The notes beneath the pieces are model-generated. The model was not told where the DNA came from and searched no databases. It saw only the letters and a list, made by a program, of their open reading frames with translations. The translations under genes were made by a program, and so were the position numbers. From contig JASJFT010000041.1 in assembly GCA_030770425.1 (NCBI GenBank), positions 1 through 64,000 on the forward strand: 64,000 nt of DNA. The letters are read 5' to 3'. Below, in pieces: positions 1 through 11,800 of this stretch (positions are counted from its first letter, which is position 1; each line of letters starts with the position of its first letter). This DNA comes from Darksidea phi (Eukaryota; Ascomycota; Dothideomycetes; Pleosporales; Lentitheciaceae).

Positions 1-237
1 GGGGGTTGGCTTGCTGTGTGGCTGCCGAATGTTATCAATGGAAGTTCGCACGTATAATCTCCTGTTGTCAAGTCAATACTCCATAACGGCCTGTCCCTGC
101 GGATACAGAAAGCTGACGTAGTTACTCGTCACTGGACCGCCTTAGTGCAGGTGAGCGTTTGCGAGGGCAGGCAACAGTGGGCCTCCACGGTGCTCATGTG
201 ACCTCTTCATAGCTCTCATGTGACCCCTTCACCTTTG

Positions 238-248
238 TCTATAAAAGC
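238..248 (+). promoter_or_regulatory. TATA-like element
   Basis: TCTATAAAAGC is followed by a CT-rich, A-poor leader, the arrangement typical of a fungal core promoter. The transcript it would drive was not identified, and it could be the promoter of a lost or decayed gene or element. Confidence 0.35.
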
Positions 249-919
249 TTTTCTCTGTCAGAGTTTTCATCCACCACCTCCCACCTCGCTCACCCGCTTT
301 CCTCTACTGTCTTTACCGCCTCACACATGCGACAACCTCACCTCGACAGTGACCTCGCAGCTCGCCGTCGAGACCTTGTCCGCATAAGTCGTTTCAGAGA
401 ATCTCGGTGCGCGTCTACACGTTTGCCATCGGCGGGCTCGCGTCTCTGTATGGCCCCACTATGAGGTCAAGGCGCCGCTCCCACTCCAAACCATGGTGAG
501 TCCTCAACTCGAATTCGGTTTCTCGCATGGCATATCGTTTGATACACTAACAAGACAGAGGCTCTAACAGCAGCCGCCAGCACCCAAAAGCCGATTTCAG
601 TTCTGGCTTCCGCGGTATGTACTTCTACCCCCTCTCAACATCCTTGTCCCCCAACCCCAACGGCCAGAGAGCAAGGAGCAGGTTCCCTATACCGACCTCC
701 GCTTTAGGCCAAGAAAAAACACACAGACGGACTTTCGGGGGATGCGGGCAGGCACTTTGGGGGTAATGCCCCAAAGGAGAGGCTCTCTAAAAATCCAGTC
801 CTCGATTCTCGGCATCCTGTGGCGAGGCTTCTGTCGGGGTAGCGGCAGTTGTCGATAGGTCCGCACCGGCGGCCTTCTCTCTCTCGGCCTGTCTATAACC
901 CTGTTAGTTTCGACGACGC

Positions 920-1015
920 CGGAAAGATCCACGGTGGCTGGCTCCTACCCGAGCGATACCTACCCTGCCTGTGGTTTCCGAGCTCGAACATTCCTTATCT
1001 CATATTTTCTTCTTT
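920..1015. repeat. degenerate direct repeat, copy 1
   Basis: This segment resembles 2405-2500 in the same orientation. Both contain CCTACCCGAGC preceded by a CACGG(T/A)GGC(T/C)GG-like stretch and followed by a T-rich tract. Identity is patchy, as expected of old mutated repeats. The two copies lie about 1.5 kb apart, so they could be the ends of one decayed element, but no target-site duplication was seen. Confidence 0.4.
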
Positions 1016-1091
1016 GTTAAAGCAAATGCTCTAACATTCACAGACCGGTGCATAGCCCTTCGATTTGTTTGGACGGTGGTTTGGGTTTTCA

Positions 1092-1276
1092 TAGTGGGAG
1101 TTCCTTTGTAAGGTCCGGGCGAAATATAGTAGGAGTTTGTACACAGTAGAGGTACTGCATCTACACCTTATATATGAGAATGGAGCTATACACAGTACTA
1201 TCGACCGTGAGAGATGTTTACGACCGACGAGGTGATGTCCCGAATATTGACAGGCGACGAAAAGGGACAAGCGTTA
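1092..1276. repeat. dispersed degenerate repeat, copy A
   Basis: Colinear similarity to 50224-50416. Shared words occur in the same order: GTGGGAGT, AAGGTCC, TTGTACACAGTA, CCTTATA and ACAGGCGACGA. The differences between copies are mostly transitions, which fits a repeat family degraded by C-to-T mutation. The element type cannot be named from these fragments. Confidence 0.6.
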
Positions 1277-2404
1277 GCGGAGCAGACCGTTGAGAGAATT
1301 TAACAGTAGTAGTGATACCCACATTGCCGCCTACAGTATAAAAATTCCCTTTGTTTTGACTTCCGTTACACATCCCACTCACCACGTCTATCTCTTGCAC
1401 CTAGTCAGCTTCCTCACTACATATCTTATCTACGCCTAGCTATATTATATCGTCGCCTAGTGTCGTTATCCGCCAGGTCCTCCGGAAGCGCCGCGACGGC
1501 CCGAGCCACAACGGGAAGTTCGAGCGCGGCGCTCTGAGCCCCTCGGCTATCGCGGCGGAGCACGCCTAGCGGTATAAATGTGAGGTACTATCGACTGATC
1601 TCCTCGACTGGAATAATGGAGCAACTGGCGATAGGATCCCGGTCTAGCTATTGGCAGTTATTTGTAATATGTTCCTGTCTGAGGACATGGTCTTTCTATA
1701 CATTGACATGGCACAGACAGGACACATCCGGGTTCATAGCGAGAGACGGCAGTCGATTTGGAAGAGGTCCACTGCAAGGATTGAAGATAGGAAGAGCGTG
1801 CCATATGGTGACTCAAAAGCCGTACTGGACCATGCGCATCCCTCTGTTCCGAGCATAACATCTTCGGAAATGAAGCGACCAAAGTTTAGAGGACGTAGCC
1901 ATAGCCGGTACGGTAATAAGCTAAATTCAGCGCCAGCATCTTTGCCTCTACGATTCCGAGGATGTCAGATAGTCCCCATTTGAATATTCACGGGCTAGTA
2001 GATCCAGCAGATACTCTTCGCTCGGTTATTGATTACAATTTTCCGATGGTGGCTAGAAACGGTAGGCTGGTGCGTATCCTTTTCGCCTCTCGTATCCTAC
2101 CATGAGCACAACCAGGTCATAATAACCAAGAAGCAACTCCCTCATATTTGTCTTTCGTCTGTTATGCCGATTACACTGCCAAGATAAAAATACATTCGGA
2201 ACTCTTGAGGGAGAAGCAGGTACGGCGAGGGGAGAGTTTGAAGGAGAATGGGGCTCCAGTAGCAAATATTCCGCTATCGATAGCAGGTACTGCCAGGGTA
2301 GTGGCAATGCCCTTGTTCACTTCTGTTAGAATGGTAGAAGTGAGAATTGACCAGAACCTTTCGAGGTTGTCCCCAGTGCTTACGTGTCTTTGCCTCGAGG
2401 GTAT

Positions 2405-2500
2405 CGGCCACACCAGACGGCTCCACGGAGGCCGGCGCCTACCCGAGCATCTCTTCTACCTTTCGTGGTTATCTAAGCGTCGTACATATTTTTACTTCGT
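2405..2500. repeat. degenerate direct repeat, copy 2
   Basis: Partner of the segment at 920-1015, sharing CCTACCCGAGC and the flanking GC-rich then T-rich texture. It is followed by AT-rich DNA leading toward the promoter of the CorA-like gene. Confidence 0.4.
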
Positions 2501-2758
2501 CTTTTAAGTATTATTCGGGATTTACTCTTTCCAAATGTCTAGACGTGGGAATCGCGGATGAGTATGAAAAACACCCCTCTAGACTATCTTGGACAGGCTT
2601 TCACCTTAGTGAAATAGCTGTACCGTATTCTATATCCCGGTTAACTTCCAAATATAGTGACGGGTAAGATATACTATTCAAAAGAGGGTGGGGTATATAT
2701 TTTCGGGGGCCGCCGATTATCCTCTCTACCGCCCAGAAAAATACCCAATAGGGTGCCA

Positions 2759-2791
2759 GCCTCGTACCGCCGCAGCCTCGTACCGCCGCAC
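2759..2791. repeat. short tandem duplication
   Basis: A unit of about 15 bp (CAGCCTCGTACCGCC with its flank) occurs twice in tandem about 170 bp upstream of the CorA-like start codon. It lies in what is probably the promoter or 5' leader. Confidence 0.6.
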
Positions 2792-2959
2792 AGGCACCAG
2801 GCTGTACTTAAATACCAAAGCCCACCCGCTGACATTCTCAGCCTGATCCACCCCAGGTCATCCTCATTCCTGCCCCAGAATTCGGAAGTTTCTAAATACT
2901 ATATACGAGCTAGCTTCAACTCAGCGGCAAAAATCGTTTCGCGACATTTCGGCGGAAAT

Positions 2960-4615
2960 ATGGCAACATCGGCAGACGCGTCACCCAAGCCTCCAGGCAG
3001 CACGGTAGCCTCGTCGCCACCCTTTCCGACGTATAGGGACTACATTAATCACCTTATGACCTCTAAGGAGCGGAAGTACAAATACAACAACCTTGCGGAA
3101 CTCCTTGGGGTTGACACAGAGTACTTCAGAGCCTCCTTCAGAGAGGAGGACCTATGGTTGCTGCGCTTTCAAGTCGATGGCAACCCGGCACTCTCATATA
3201 GGTACATTGGCCACACAGGATCGTCCGATATTGTTACAGCGGCTGGCCCTGGTTACGAAGTGGTCACATCGTCGAATGGATTCCTAGATCGTATCGTTAC
3301 GTTCGATGAAAAAGCCGAGTATCAAGTCATTATTTGGCAATTAATGAACGACCGAACACCTGGCCCCCACATCATTAACGTTCTGGGCATGGGCCTAGAC
3401 ATGGAACCCGATGTATTGGAACATATATGTAGTCGACCGGGACTTGAGGTTCCATGGATGAACAAAGACAAGTTTATGGAAATCGGAAAGAACTCGATGG
3501 TCGTTTTAGAAGGCCTCCCCACCAAGCGACTCAAGACAGGTTTGGGTTACACCTTAGCTTTCAGGTGCGTACAGGCGCTAATTAAAACAGCTATCGTTTT
3601 TCTCCAACAAAGCTTCCGCTTCGGGGATGACGACGTTCAGTTCCCCATCCTGTATCCACCGAAGCGTCCGTCTCATGGTACGTCCCCGATACCAGAAGAC
3701 ACTCTTCAACGAGCTCGCTGGGAAGGCAAAGAAACTTGGGCCTTACGTCGTTATATCCTGGCCGCAGGGGAGGATATGGAGAGCTTTGGGGCGGGTAACT
3801 TTCTTTTTGCCTGCCTTGACGGGCTCTTACGCTTGCAGCTGGCCATTCCGCCGAAGAATGTCCCAAATTTTGATACTCCAGATGAAGGTCTAGACCTCGA
3901 TATATGGACACGGCTTAGAAGCGAGCTTGATGCGCAAAAACTGGCTCTGATGAGACTACCGGACTTTGTTCGTCTGAACTTCACATTGGGTCAAGGGCCA
4001 CTAGAAAAAACCTTCAAGAAATTGGAACGCATGTACGAGATATATATCAAAGAGCTAGAGGTTGGCGAAGCACAACTCAGGGATAATATCGGCATCCTCA
4101 CTTCGCAAAAGAGCACGGAAATGGCAAAGAAAAGTATCGAAGAAAGCAAGAGGGTCATTTTACGTAGGTTCTGTTTCTTCACCTTGATGCTTTGAGCGCC
4201 GGCTTACAACCTTAGTGACCTGGGTAGCACTTATCTTCATCCCCCTCTCTTTTGCCTCGTCAATATACGGCATGGTAAGCGTCCCTATATTTAACGAGCA
4301 CTTTACCCCTACTCACTATTATCTTTAAAGAACGTCCAGCAAATCAATGAGACGGGACATTCAATAGGTGCATTCGTCATAACCGCCATTACGCTACTAG
4401 CCACGACATTCTTTATCTGGGGTGGCGTAGCAGGCATTGCAGCTTACAGAAACCGACGTATTGCACGTGGGAAAGCCAAGGACAGGGACAAAATACAATG
4501 GATCGATAAACTGTTGTTCGTGGAGTACAATGTTTTTAAGGAAGTTTGGTGGCATCTTTACACACTAAGGAGACTGCGCTATTTAAGGAAGAAAGCGCGT
4601 AGAGGCAACGTCTGA
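2960..4615 (+). CDS. CorA-like divalent cation transporter family protein
   Basis: Exons 2960-4163, 4216-4274 and 4331-4615 give 515 residues. The C-terminal third has the CorA layout: a charged, probably helical segment (about 355-400), a first membrane helix ending in the signature YGMN (Gly420-Met421-Asn422), a short loop, a second membrane helix (about 435-460) and a basic tail. In the family the GMN motif forms the selectivity filter of a homopentameric Mg2+ channel. The second intron falls exactly between Met and Asn of this motif. The N-terminal 340 residues are not recognisable and contain no transporter signature, so this is one of the fungal CorA-like proteins with an added cytosolic domain, not necessarily a working Mg2+ channel. 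The open frame extends upstream to 2657, but the ATG at 2960 begins a more typical low-complexity leader (MATSADAS). Confidence 0.75.
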
Positions 4616-5879
4616 AGGGTAGCCAACCTAGATGATCGAGGATGTATTATTTTGGTATATAACGCTGTGTCTCTCTCTTTATACATGTCATAGCCGTTAG
4701 GCGATACAGACTTCTCTGCAATCTGCAATGCGGTCTTATTTAAAGAGTTTGTCAAGCAGCACTATATCGTCTTCAACAATCCAATATCCATGCCCCAAAA
4801 CCACACCCCACACCCACACCCAAACCCCCGCACAAATAAAGCCTCACCACCGACCCCTCCAACCCTCCAACCCCCCCACACCCGTCTCACCATCTCCCTG
4901 AAACCTAGCGTCCACGCCCCAAGCCACGTCAGCTGCAGGAAAAAAAGCCCCTCCCCCCACTTCGCCGAACCATTACTCGCATAAATCGCAGTGGGGACTC
5001 CTTGTGAAAAGAGAGGGCTAAGAGCTAACCGGGTCTCAGGGACCGTGGGAGTGTGTAGTGTGGCGGTGCGCGCTAGGGTTATGTAGGGATGTGTGTGTTC
5101 TGGAATGGAATGGAATGGCATGGCATGGGGGGAAGGGGGTGTCACATGTTTGGGATTGAGGGGGAGGGGCGTGGGCTAGATCGGGTTGAGTAAGGGCTGG
5201 AGAATGGGTTTGGGGAGATTGGAATGTCGGGTGGACGTGTGCATGTTGGATATTGGTAGCACTGCGTACCGCAAGACCATACCCATTGTTAGCAAACTTC
5301 GCAAAACACTGTTGTTGCATCTCATATCGCAAATAACTCTCTGTGCACAGCAAATCGACTTGTAAAGGTAGCCTAATAGCATTCGCTACGCTGGAATTTC
5401 CGGGTGTAACCCACCCACCCATATAATACACTCCAGCCATATTTAGAAGTTAAGTCTACTAGACGTTTTCGCAAAAAGGAACAGTAAAAAATACAAGGTA
5501 TTCGCTTGAAAGCCTCATGGGGCGGGAGGAGGAAAAAGCAGAGAAGCCCTTCTCTAGAGAGAAGGACAAGAACGCCGGGAATGCCAGAAACGCAGCGTAG
5601 AAGCTTTGCGTCCTGTATGCTTAGTGGGTAAAAATCATGCTCGTGTCTCGTCATACTCCATGCTCTTGTGTCGCTTCCAAAATTCAAATCACCCGCTTCT
5701 GTGTTGTGTGTATTGCCCAAGGACGTCGGGATAATGATGCTGGAAAATGAGCACCATCCGAATCCGGATACAACAAAATATTTCCTCCATCTTTGCCTTT
5801 TATACTTCCCATCTCTTCTGTATCTTGTTTCTGTACATCTTCATCCATTTCTTCCGGTAGTGCTGTGTCGATATTAGCA
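4616..5879. other. intergenic region with strand-skewed low-complexity DNA
   Basis: 4788-4960 is extremely C-rich on the + strand, and 5085-5180 is G-rich with a GGAAT/GGCAT iteration near 5100. A minus-strand frame of 127 codons (4762-5145) includes a short hydrophobic stretch but has no recognisable relatives or sensible upstream exon. 5450-5879 is probably the 3' flank of the TBC gene. No RNA gene was seen. Confidence 0.5.
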
Positions 5880-8116
5880 TTACGAGGTCTTTCCTGCTTC
5901 ATAGACCTTTCCCATAAACTCATCCGGCGTCTCTCTAATCTCCTTCTCCCTCAGCGCTCTCACCACATCCTCGACATCTCCAGTCATACATGCGCCCTCT
6001 AACACGCCCAAGAGTCCCACTGCGACCCTCGTAGGAATCTTGTCGCCTTCGAGGGTATACACATCCATGACGCGCGCTGCGTGCTCGATGGATAGGCGAT
6101 CGCAGAATAACGAGTTGAACATCGAAAAGAGGTAATCGCGGGGTTCAACACGTAAATTGGCAAGACGTTGGGAGAGCGGATGGTTCTTCTTAAGGAGGGC
6201 GGAGAGAGTGGTGTCGTAGGCGGCGTTCATGGCTGTTTGGTCGCGCACGAGGAAGGAGAGTGGAAGAGGGCGGTTGAGGATGTTGGAGAGGGTTATAAAG
6301 GAGTCTGCCGCGCCCATGTTGAGTAAGAAAAGGGCTGCTATGTGGTGGATTCCAGTGGTAGTGTCGACATCGGGTCGGTACGCACTGTAAGCTAGGCAGA
6401 TGTTGACGAGTTCCTGGTGCAGCGGCTGTTCTGGCGACTCCTCCGTCGAGGGAGCGAACAACTTCAATTCGGGGAAGACACTCTTCGTGTTTTCGACAAT
6501 CTGGGCGTACCGGCCATTGAGCGCAGCATGGCCGAGTTCCTGGACTTCCGATTGTGCCTTCTCGAGAGCTACATTGTAGGTAACCTCGGCAGTACCGAGT
6601 TCATTGCCAACAGCTTTCTGCCAGACCGCTCCTCGTAGCTTGGGAGGGATGCCGTTCCACCACATCTTCCGGTGTGAGCCCTTGAGCTCCCGATTAGACA
6701 TTTCGGTGTCCCAGTTGGGAAGTAGTAGTGTAGACCAGTATTCGGCCTTGACGCGCTCGGCTTTTTCGCGGGCAATGGCTTCTTGCTCTCGACGCTGGGC
6801 CTCGAGGCGTTCTAGGATACGTCAGTCATAGTCCTGCAGATTGCACTATAGTTGTTTGAGTACTCACCATTCTCCTCAATGCGGGCCAGCATCTTTTGGT
6901 ACTCCTTGAGATGCTTCTTCTCTTCCTTTGGATTCTTGGGGGGCAGCCATGACGGTCGTGTGCGCGACAGGTATTTGGTCTTCTCCACCGAAGGCTGGAA
7001 AGGGTCGATCAGAGGATCGCTCTTGCGGATCGGAGGCAGTGCAGCAGCCTTGGCCTTGGGCCCAGCCCTATCAAGGGACGCTGAGCGAGAAAGACCGGGC
7101 TGCTGTCGTTTAATCTCCTGCTGATGGTCGATCTCCGTCTGGTACTCTTCCAGAGCTTCCGTCAGCTTCTTTGCGTCTGCATCGAGCGTTGTATATGTCT
7201 CCTCCCATGTGCGTTGTCGCTCGAGTGCAGGCGGAAAGCTCTCCTTGTTTTCGGTGTTCGGCGAGGGCGGCTGGGGAGAGAATAGGCGGTCTGAGAGAAC
7301 TGGAGAGGTCTTTGCGGATGAAGCATCGTCTTTCATTGACCCTGGACGACTCGGCGGGGGGCTGTGTGAAGACTGCGGTGGGCTGCCACAAGAAGACGGA
7401 GCTGGTGATCGCTCTTGCATGGGCCGGGGTGAGATTGGCACATTCCACATGAATGCATCCTCGGGCACCTCATCGTCCTCATCGTCACATTCGGCCTCCC
7501 GCTCCTTTGCAGTCTTACGGACTCCGTGTTGCCAAGACTGTCTTCGGGTCCCCATTGAGGAAGGTGAGACGTCGAGATTTCGGGAGCTCTTTCGGGAGAG
7601 GGTTCGTGGTGCGGAGGTGAAGCTATGCGATTTTGCGGGCGAAGGGGATCGTGAGCGACGGCCAGGGGCGGCGAGGTTGGCCATGTTTGCGAGCGATGGG
7701 GCAGAGGGCGACGTGAAGCCCTGCCTAAGCTGCTTTCCAGGCGCATGCAGCTGTGACTGTGACCGTGTGGCATTGTTCACTTGTCCCTTCAGGCTTGGGT
7801 ATCGCGGCTTCGAGCCTGCGGTGAGGTCGCGGAATGAGTGTTGTGCCGCATGCGGTGTGCTGCGGGTGCTAGATAGGGAGCTTCGTGAACCCTCGAAGAG
7901 CAGGCGATTCGGGGAGGGCAGAGGCATGGGGAAAGCATTCGGGCCCTGCCCGTCGTCTAGGTTTATGTCTTCGAAGTGGGAAAGGTCGCTGGGACCCATG
8001 ATGTCTGAGAGGCCCGAGGAATGAAAGCTAGACGACTTGGACGACTTGGAGTTGGTGAGGTCTGGCGGGCTGCCCGGGACGCCCATGGCGTCGGGCGAAT
8101 AGGCAAAGGTCGTCAT
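5880..8116 (-). CDS. TBC-domain (Rab-GAP-like) protein
   Basis: Exons 6868-8116 and 5880-6811 (intron 56 bp) give 726 residues. The first 330 residues are Ser/Pro-rich and probably disordered. A charged helical stretch follows (about 340-460), then a TBC domain from about 470 starting at the WNGIPPKLRG box. TBC proteins stimulate GTP hydrolysis by Rab GTPases in vesicle traffic. The two catalytic fingers are not apparent here: the IxxDxxR position reads IVENTKS and the YxQ position reads VDTTTG. It may therefore be a non-catalytic or atypical family member. The start is uncertain. The frame is open up to an ATG at 8359, which would add 81 residues, but MTTFAYSP at 8116 looks like the genuine N-terminus. 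Confidence 0.8.
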
Positions 8117-8840
8117 GAGGGGTCGAGGTTCCTTCCTGATGGTGTTGTGGTATTCCAATCCCCCAATGCGGCGTGAGGGGACTCGGTTCGGGGTGGCTTG
8201 CGCGCAGAAGTCGCGCGACGGGATCAATGAGTGGACATAATCGTGTTCGGATATGATATAGAGGCTCTTGGAGTGATGAATATAGTGCACATCCGCAGTT
8301 TCGGCCGCTCCGGAGCCGAACGGAGAGTGGTGTTGAGTTGCGAAGAGAGCCGTTGGCATCTCGATGGTTGGGGATGTAATCTCGGGCCAGGTAAATGAGC
8401 TAAGCCCCTGACTGGAGCGCGAGCATTACCCCTGCCGAAAATACCGGGAACGGGGCGGTCAATGGCAGCAACGACAGTGGATTGATAGATTGTGCAAAGG
8501 CGCAATTAGAAGTTATTGAGGGCGAAGTTGTAGTCAACGCGACGGAGGGGCTCGGAGAGGTATTCCTCAGGCCACAGGGGGGGGTTAGCGGACTTGAGGC
8601 ATGCAACCCAGCGTCTCCAGAAGCCCACGGCGTTGGAGAGTGGGCAGATGTGAAACCTGAGGCCTGGTGTGGCTGGTACCCGCCCGCTGTCTCAACCGTT
8701 GACATCACCATGGCAGCTTCTCATGTATCGGTAGGGCCAATTGAAGAGACATTTTGCATCCTGTCTGCCACTATGCGCATACTACTGACTTACGGCGGAG
8801 CTGCCAACGCAGGCCATCTCGATCCATCGCACTGAAGACG
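8117..8840. other. spacer between the TERT 3' end and the TBC start
   Basis: This holds the upstream region and 5' leader of the TBC gene and the 3' flank of TERT, both on the minus strand. Short frames exist (minus 8400-8711, plus 8482-8835) but none has recognisable similarity. An additional 5' exon of the TBC gene cannot be excluded. Confidence 0.5.
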
Positions 8841-11800
8841 TCAAGTTTTCGAACGCATTACCAATGCACCCTTCCCCGGCCCTTCCGCACGCCAAGCGGC
8901 GGCGCTCTCCAGGATGCGCCTTTCCTCGTTGCTCCGTGGGCGGACCGCCGCTATCTGCACTCGAAGCCACGCCAGCAGCGCGCCGTGCTGCGTCTGTCGT
9001 CGCTGAAACACAGCCTCGAAGGCCTTGTACGCCAGCCTACCGCGGTACATCAGCCCGACCGCACTGTGAGACCACCGGCCAGCCACACTTACCACTGGAC
9101 CATCGTTCGCGAGATGACGCTCCGTACTTTCTCCGCGTTCTGAGCCGTCCTGCTGCGCGTGCGCCGCTGCAGCATCACAAACGCGAGCGCGGCTACGTTG
9201 TCCACTGTCTCTGTGCGGTTTTCTTTGTCAGTGATGCTCGGCAGGGTTAGCGGCGCTTGATCGACATGCAGTGTGAATACTGATGCGCTTCCCGATTCAA
9301 GATTTCACGCTTTGGGAAAGCACATACTGATAAGCAAGCTTGGCCGTGTCCTAGGCAGACTGCGTGCATATTCAAAGCACCTCACCGCCGCTTCGTGCAG
9401 GCTCTGGTACAGATTGGCCAGCACAGCAGGCACCCCATTCAACGACGTGTCAATAAACATGGCTTGCAGCTGGATTTTGAACGCACTGTCTCAGTTAGTC
9501 TCGTCAAAGAACTTGCTTTCATGTGCTGTATGCACACGCCCAAACAAGTTTGCTGCGCTGAAGGGGACCTACTTGAGCGCCTTGCGATGGAATGTCTGAC
9601 CCGGCAGTTTTGCCAAATCGACTGTCAAAGAATCCGCGATGTCTGCGATCATCAGCCCATTTCCATGACAGCCTCATTCTCCGACTCACTACTCCGCCCC
9701 GTGCGCTCGGAGTTTTTGCTGATTTCTAGGGTGCGCATGTTGATGAGAACGCCACAGTAAGGAAAGCTCACTTCCGAGACACACTTAGGGACGGGACAAC
9801 CGTTGTCTACAGACATGTCAAAATTGACCAACGTCTTTGCAGTCTTGACCGAGACTCCATAGTCGGCGTGTCCACGATGCATGATCCGCACGAATCGCTC
9901 AGCATGCTCTCGATTAGACGTGATCAAGCAGAAATCGTCGAGCAACCGAAGCAACAGACAATCGCTGCCAAGTGCAAAGCTTAACACATCCCGTTCGAGC
10001 TCGGCGTAGAAGAAATTGCACAGGATTGTCGAAAGGACGGAACCTTGCGGGATTCCAGATTTCTGGCGGTAGAATTTCTTTCCGATCTTGATGAGATTGC
10101 GTTCCACGTGCTCGCGCAATAGCTGCATCAGATCATCCTTTGTCTCAATGCGTTGGGCGGCCGTGTCGACGAAAACAGTGTTCGCTTTCGCCCCCACGAA
10201 CTTATCCCGGACTAGGCGATCGAAGGTAGTTGCGGCTCCACTGTGCGCAACATAGCGCTTGAGTGGCGTCGGATTTACGTACTGCCCGTCTAGCCGCTGC
10301 AGTTGGCCAAGCGGACTAATTTCTACATGCTTACCCGTTTGGTATTCTTGCATAGAGACAAGGCTGTCGATCATGGTAAGTAGACGCTTCTGTGGGATGG
10401 TATCGAAGCAGGACTGCACGTCAAGCTTTGCAAAGTACAGCGGGTTTTTTAAGAGACCTTGCTCCTGTAACGAGAGCTTGAAAGCAGCCAACTTGGGGAA
10501 CATGTCGCCCACGGAGAAGAGCGAACAGCCAAACTTCTCGGGATGGAGCGACTTTGAGAAGTTAGTAATACGCATTGGGAGTGAACGGGTTGCTCACTTT
10601 CTCATAAGTTATGATGTTGAACGCTGGTGTCATCACTGCATTGATGCTTCGTCCGAGCATCATGGTACCATTGCGCATCACTTGCTGCCTGCGCTTGAGG
10701 TTTGTGATCAGTCGTACTCCTGTAGTTTTGGGTAGCAAGCGAATCTTGCTGAAACCAAGTGGTCGAAGAGACAACAGCTTAGTAGCACGATCTGTGGGCA
10801 TCTCTTCGAACATGTTGAGCTTCAAACTCGACAGCGACGGCTCCGTTAACATTCGCCATACATCGTGCCGGAAGTAAAACAGTCGATTGCGATGCACGTT
10901 AGATTCCGTCACGTGAAAATTGGAGCGAACCAGGGGTATCAGAAATGAATCGAAGACCCAATACACGAATTCCAGGAACATTTCGTTACGTTTGCCGAAA
11001 TCGGGCTTGGCCATTTTCATGGTCGCATCCTGACCAGGTGCTCGGAGCCAGGCGAGAGTCGCAATCTGCACGAGGGTAAACTTCCACGCCAAACCTGCCA
11101 GGAACGCCTTACCTGGATCTTCTGCGTGACTTGATGCAGCGTAAGGCTCTCAAACCTTCGGAGACTGATAAACCGATCTATCCAGAACAAAATCATGCGC
11201 TTATTGTGGTCGGATCCCCAGAATGCATTGGGAATCACCTTGGCTATCACAGCTCGACAGAATGCCGATACATGCGCCGTGGGACAGGCCATATCTGTGA
11301 AACAGGTTTGTTCAACCGTTCGACTCTGCGGTTTGGCAGATTCGGTTTCCTTATCGCGATGTGCTGACTCTGCAGCAGCGTGAACATGTTCTGTCGGCTG
11401 AAGTCGGCTTTTCCTCCACCCCGGCTTCGAGGATAAATGCACACCCTTCACAAGTCAGATTTGTTCAGCCCGAAGGGTTGCGACGGTTACCTCAATCGGA
11501 CAATAATGGCGCAGTAATTCCACATACGAACAGTTTTGGTTGAGTTTGCGCATCTTGTCGACCAGTGCAACCGTGTCACCACGCAGTCTCTTTGGTAGAC
11601 GTGATTTCCATCTGTCCATCCGTTCTTGTGTACGCCCGTCTTCGGGGAGATCGCGACACATGGCCTGGTGGATTTCCTTCTCCCGCAAGGTGTAGTCCTT
11701 GAACGCCATGGCAGTTTCCCGCACATCAACCTTCGAAGTAAAAACATTATGCAGTCCATATTGGCGAGGGAAGATGTGTCGTAGTATGTGCACCGTCTGC

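Larger units (their letters stand above)
1..2650. other. gene-poor region with decayed repeats
   Basis: No convincing protein gene is visible. Open frames are all short (up to about 120 codons), overlap on both strands and resemble no family I know. A promoter-like stretch lies at 230-330: a TATA-like element followed by a pyrimidine-rich leader. Splice-like GTGAGT and GTATGT sites follow at about 502 and 606, but no exon combination gave a sensible protein. From about 900 onward the sequence has short segments that recur further along (about 2.4 kb and 50.2 kb), which suggests old mutated mobile-element debris. Confidence 0.55.

Noticed and set aside
447..620. possible short exons with GTGAGT and GTATGT donors at the left end
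   Set aside because: All phase combinations tried ran into stops or gave meaningless peptides, so no gene was called.
4788..4960. telomere-like repeat
   Set aside because: The C-rich DNA is irregular and lacks runs of the fungal CCCTAA unit.
4762..5145. 127-codon minus-strand frame in the C-rich region
   Set aside because: It is a by-product of skewed base composition, with no start context, splice partners or recognisable domain. A fragment of a lost gene is possible but unsupported.
7209..8024. 271-codon plus-strand frame
   Set aside because: It is antisense to the low-complexity N-terminal part of the TBC gene, whose Ser/Pro-rich codons keep the opposite strand open.
8400..8711. 103-codon minus frame upstream of the TBC gene
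   Set aside because: It might be an extra 5' exon (a splice to about 8359 can be imagined), but the encoded sequence is low-complexity and matches no family, so it was not added.
9064..9092. 29-bp last intron of TERT
   Set aside because: Too short for efficient splicing; the 56-bp alternative has a better branch region and produces the conserved WLAYKAF.
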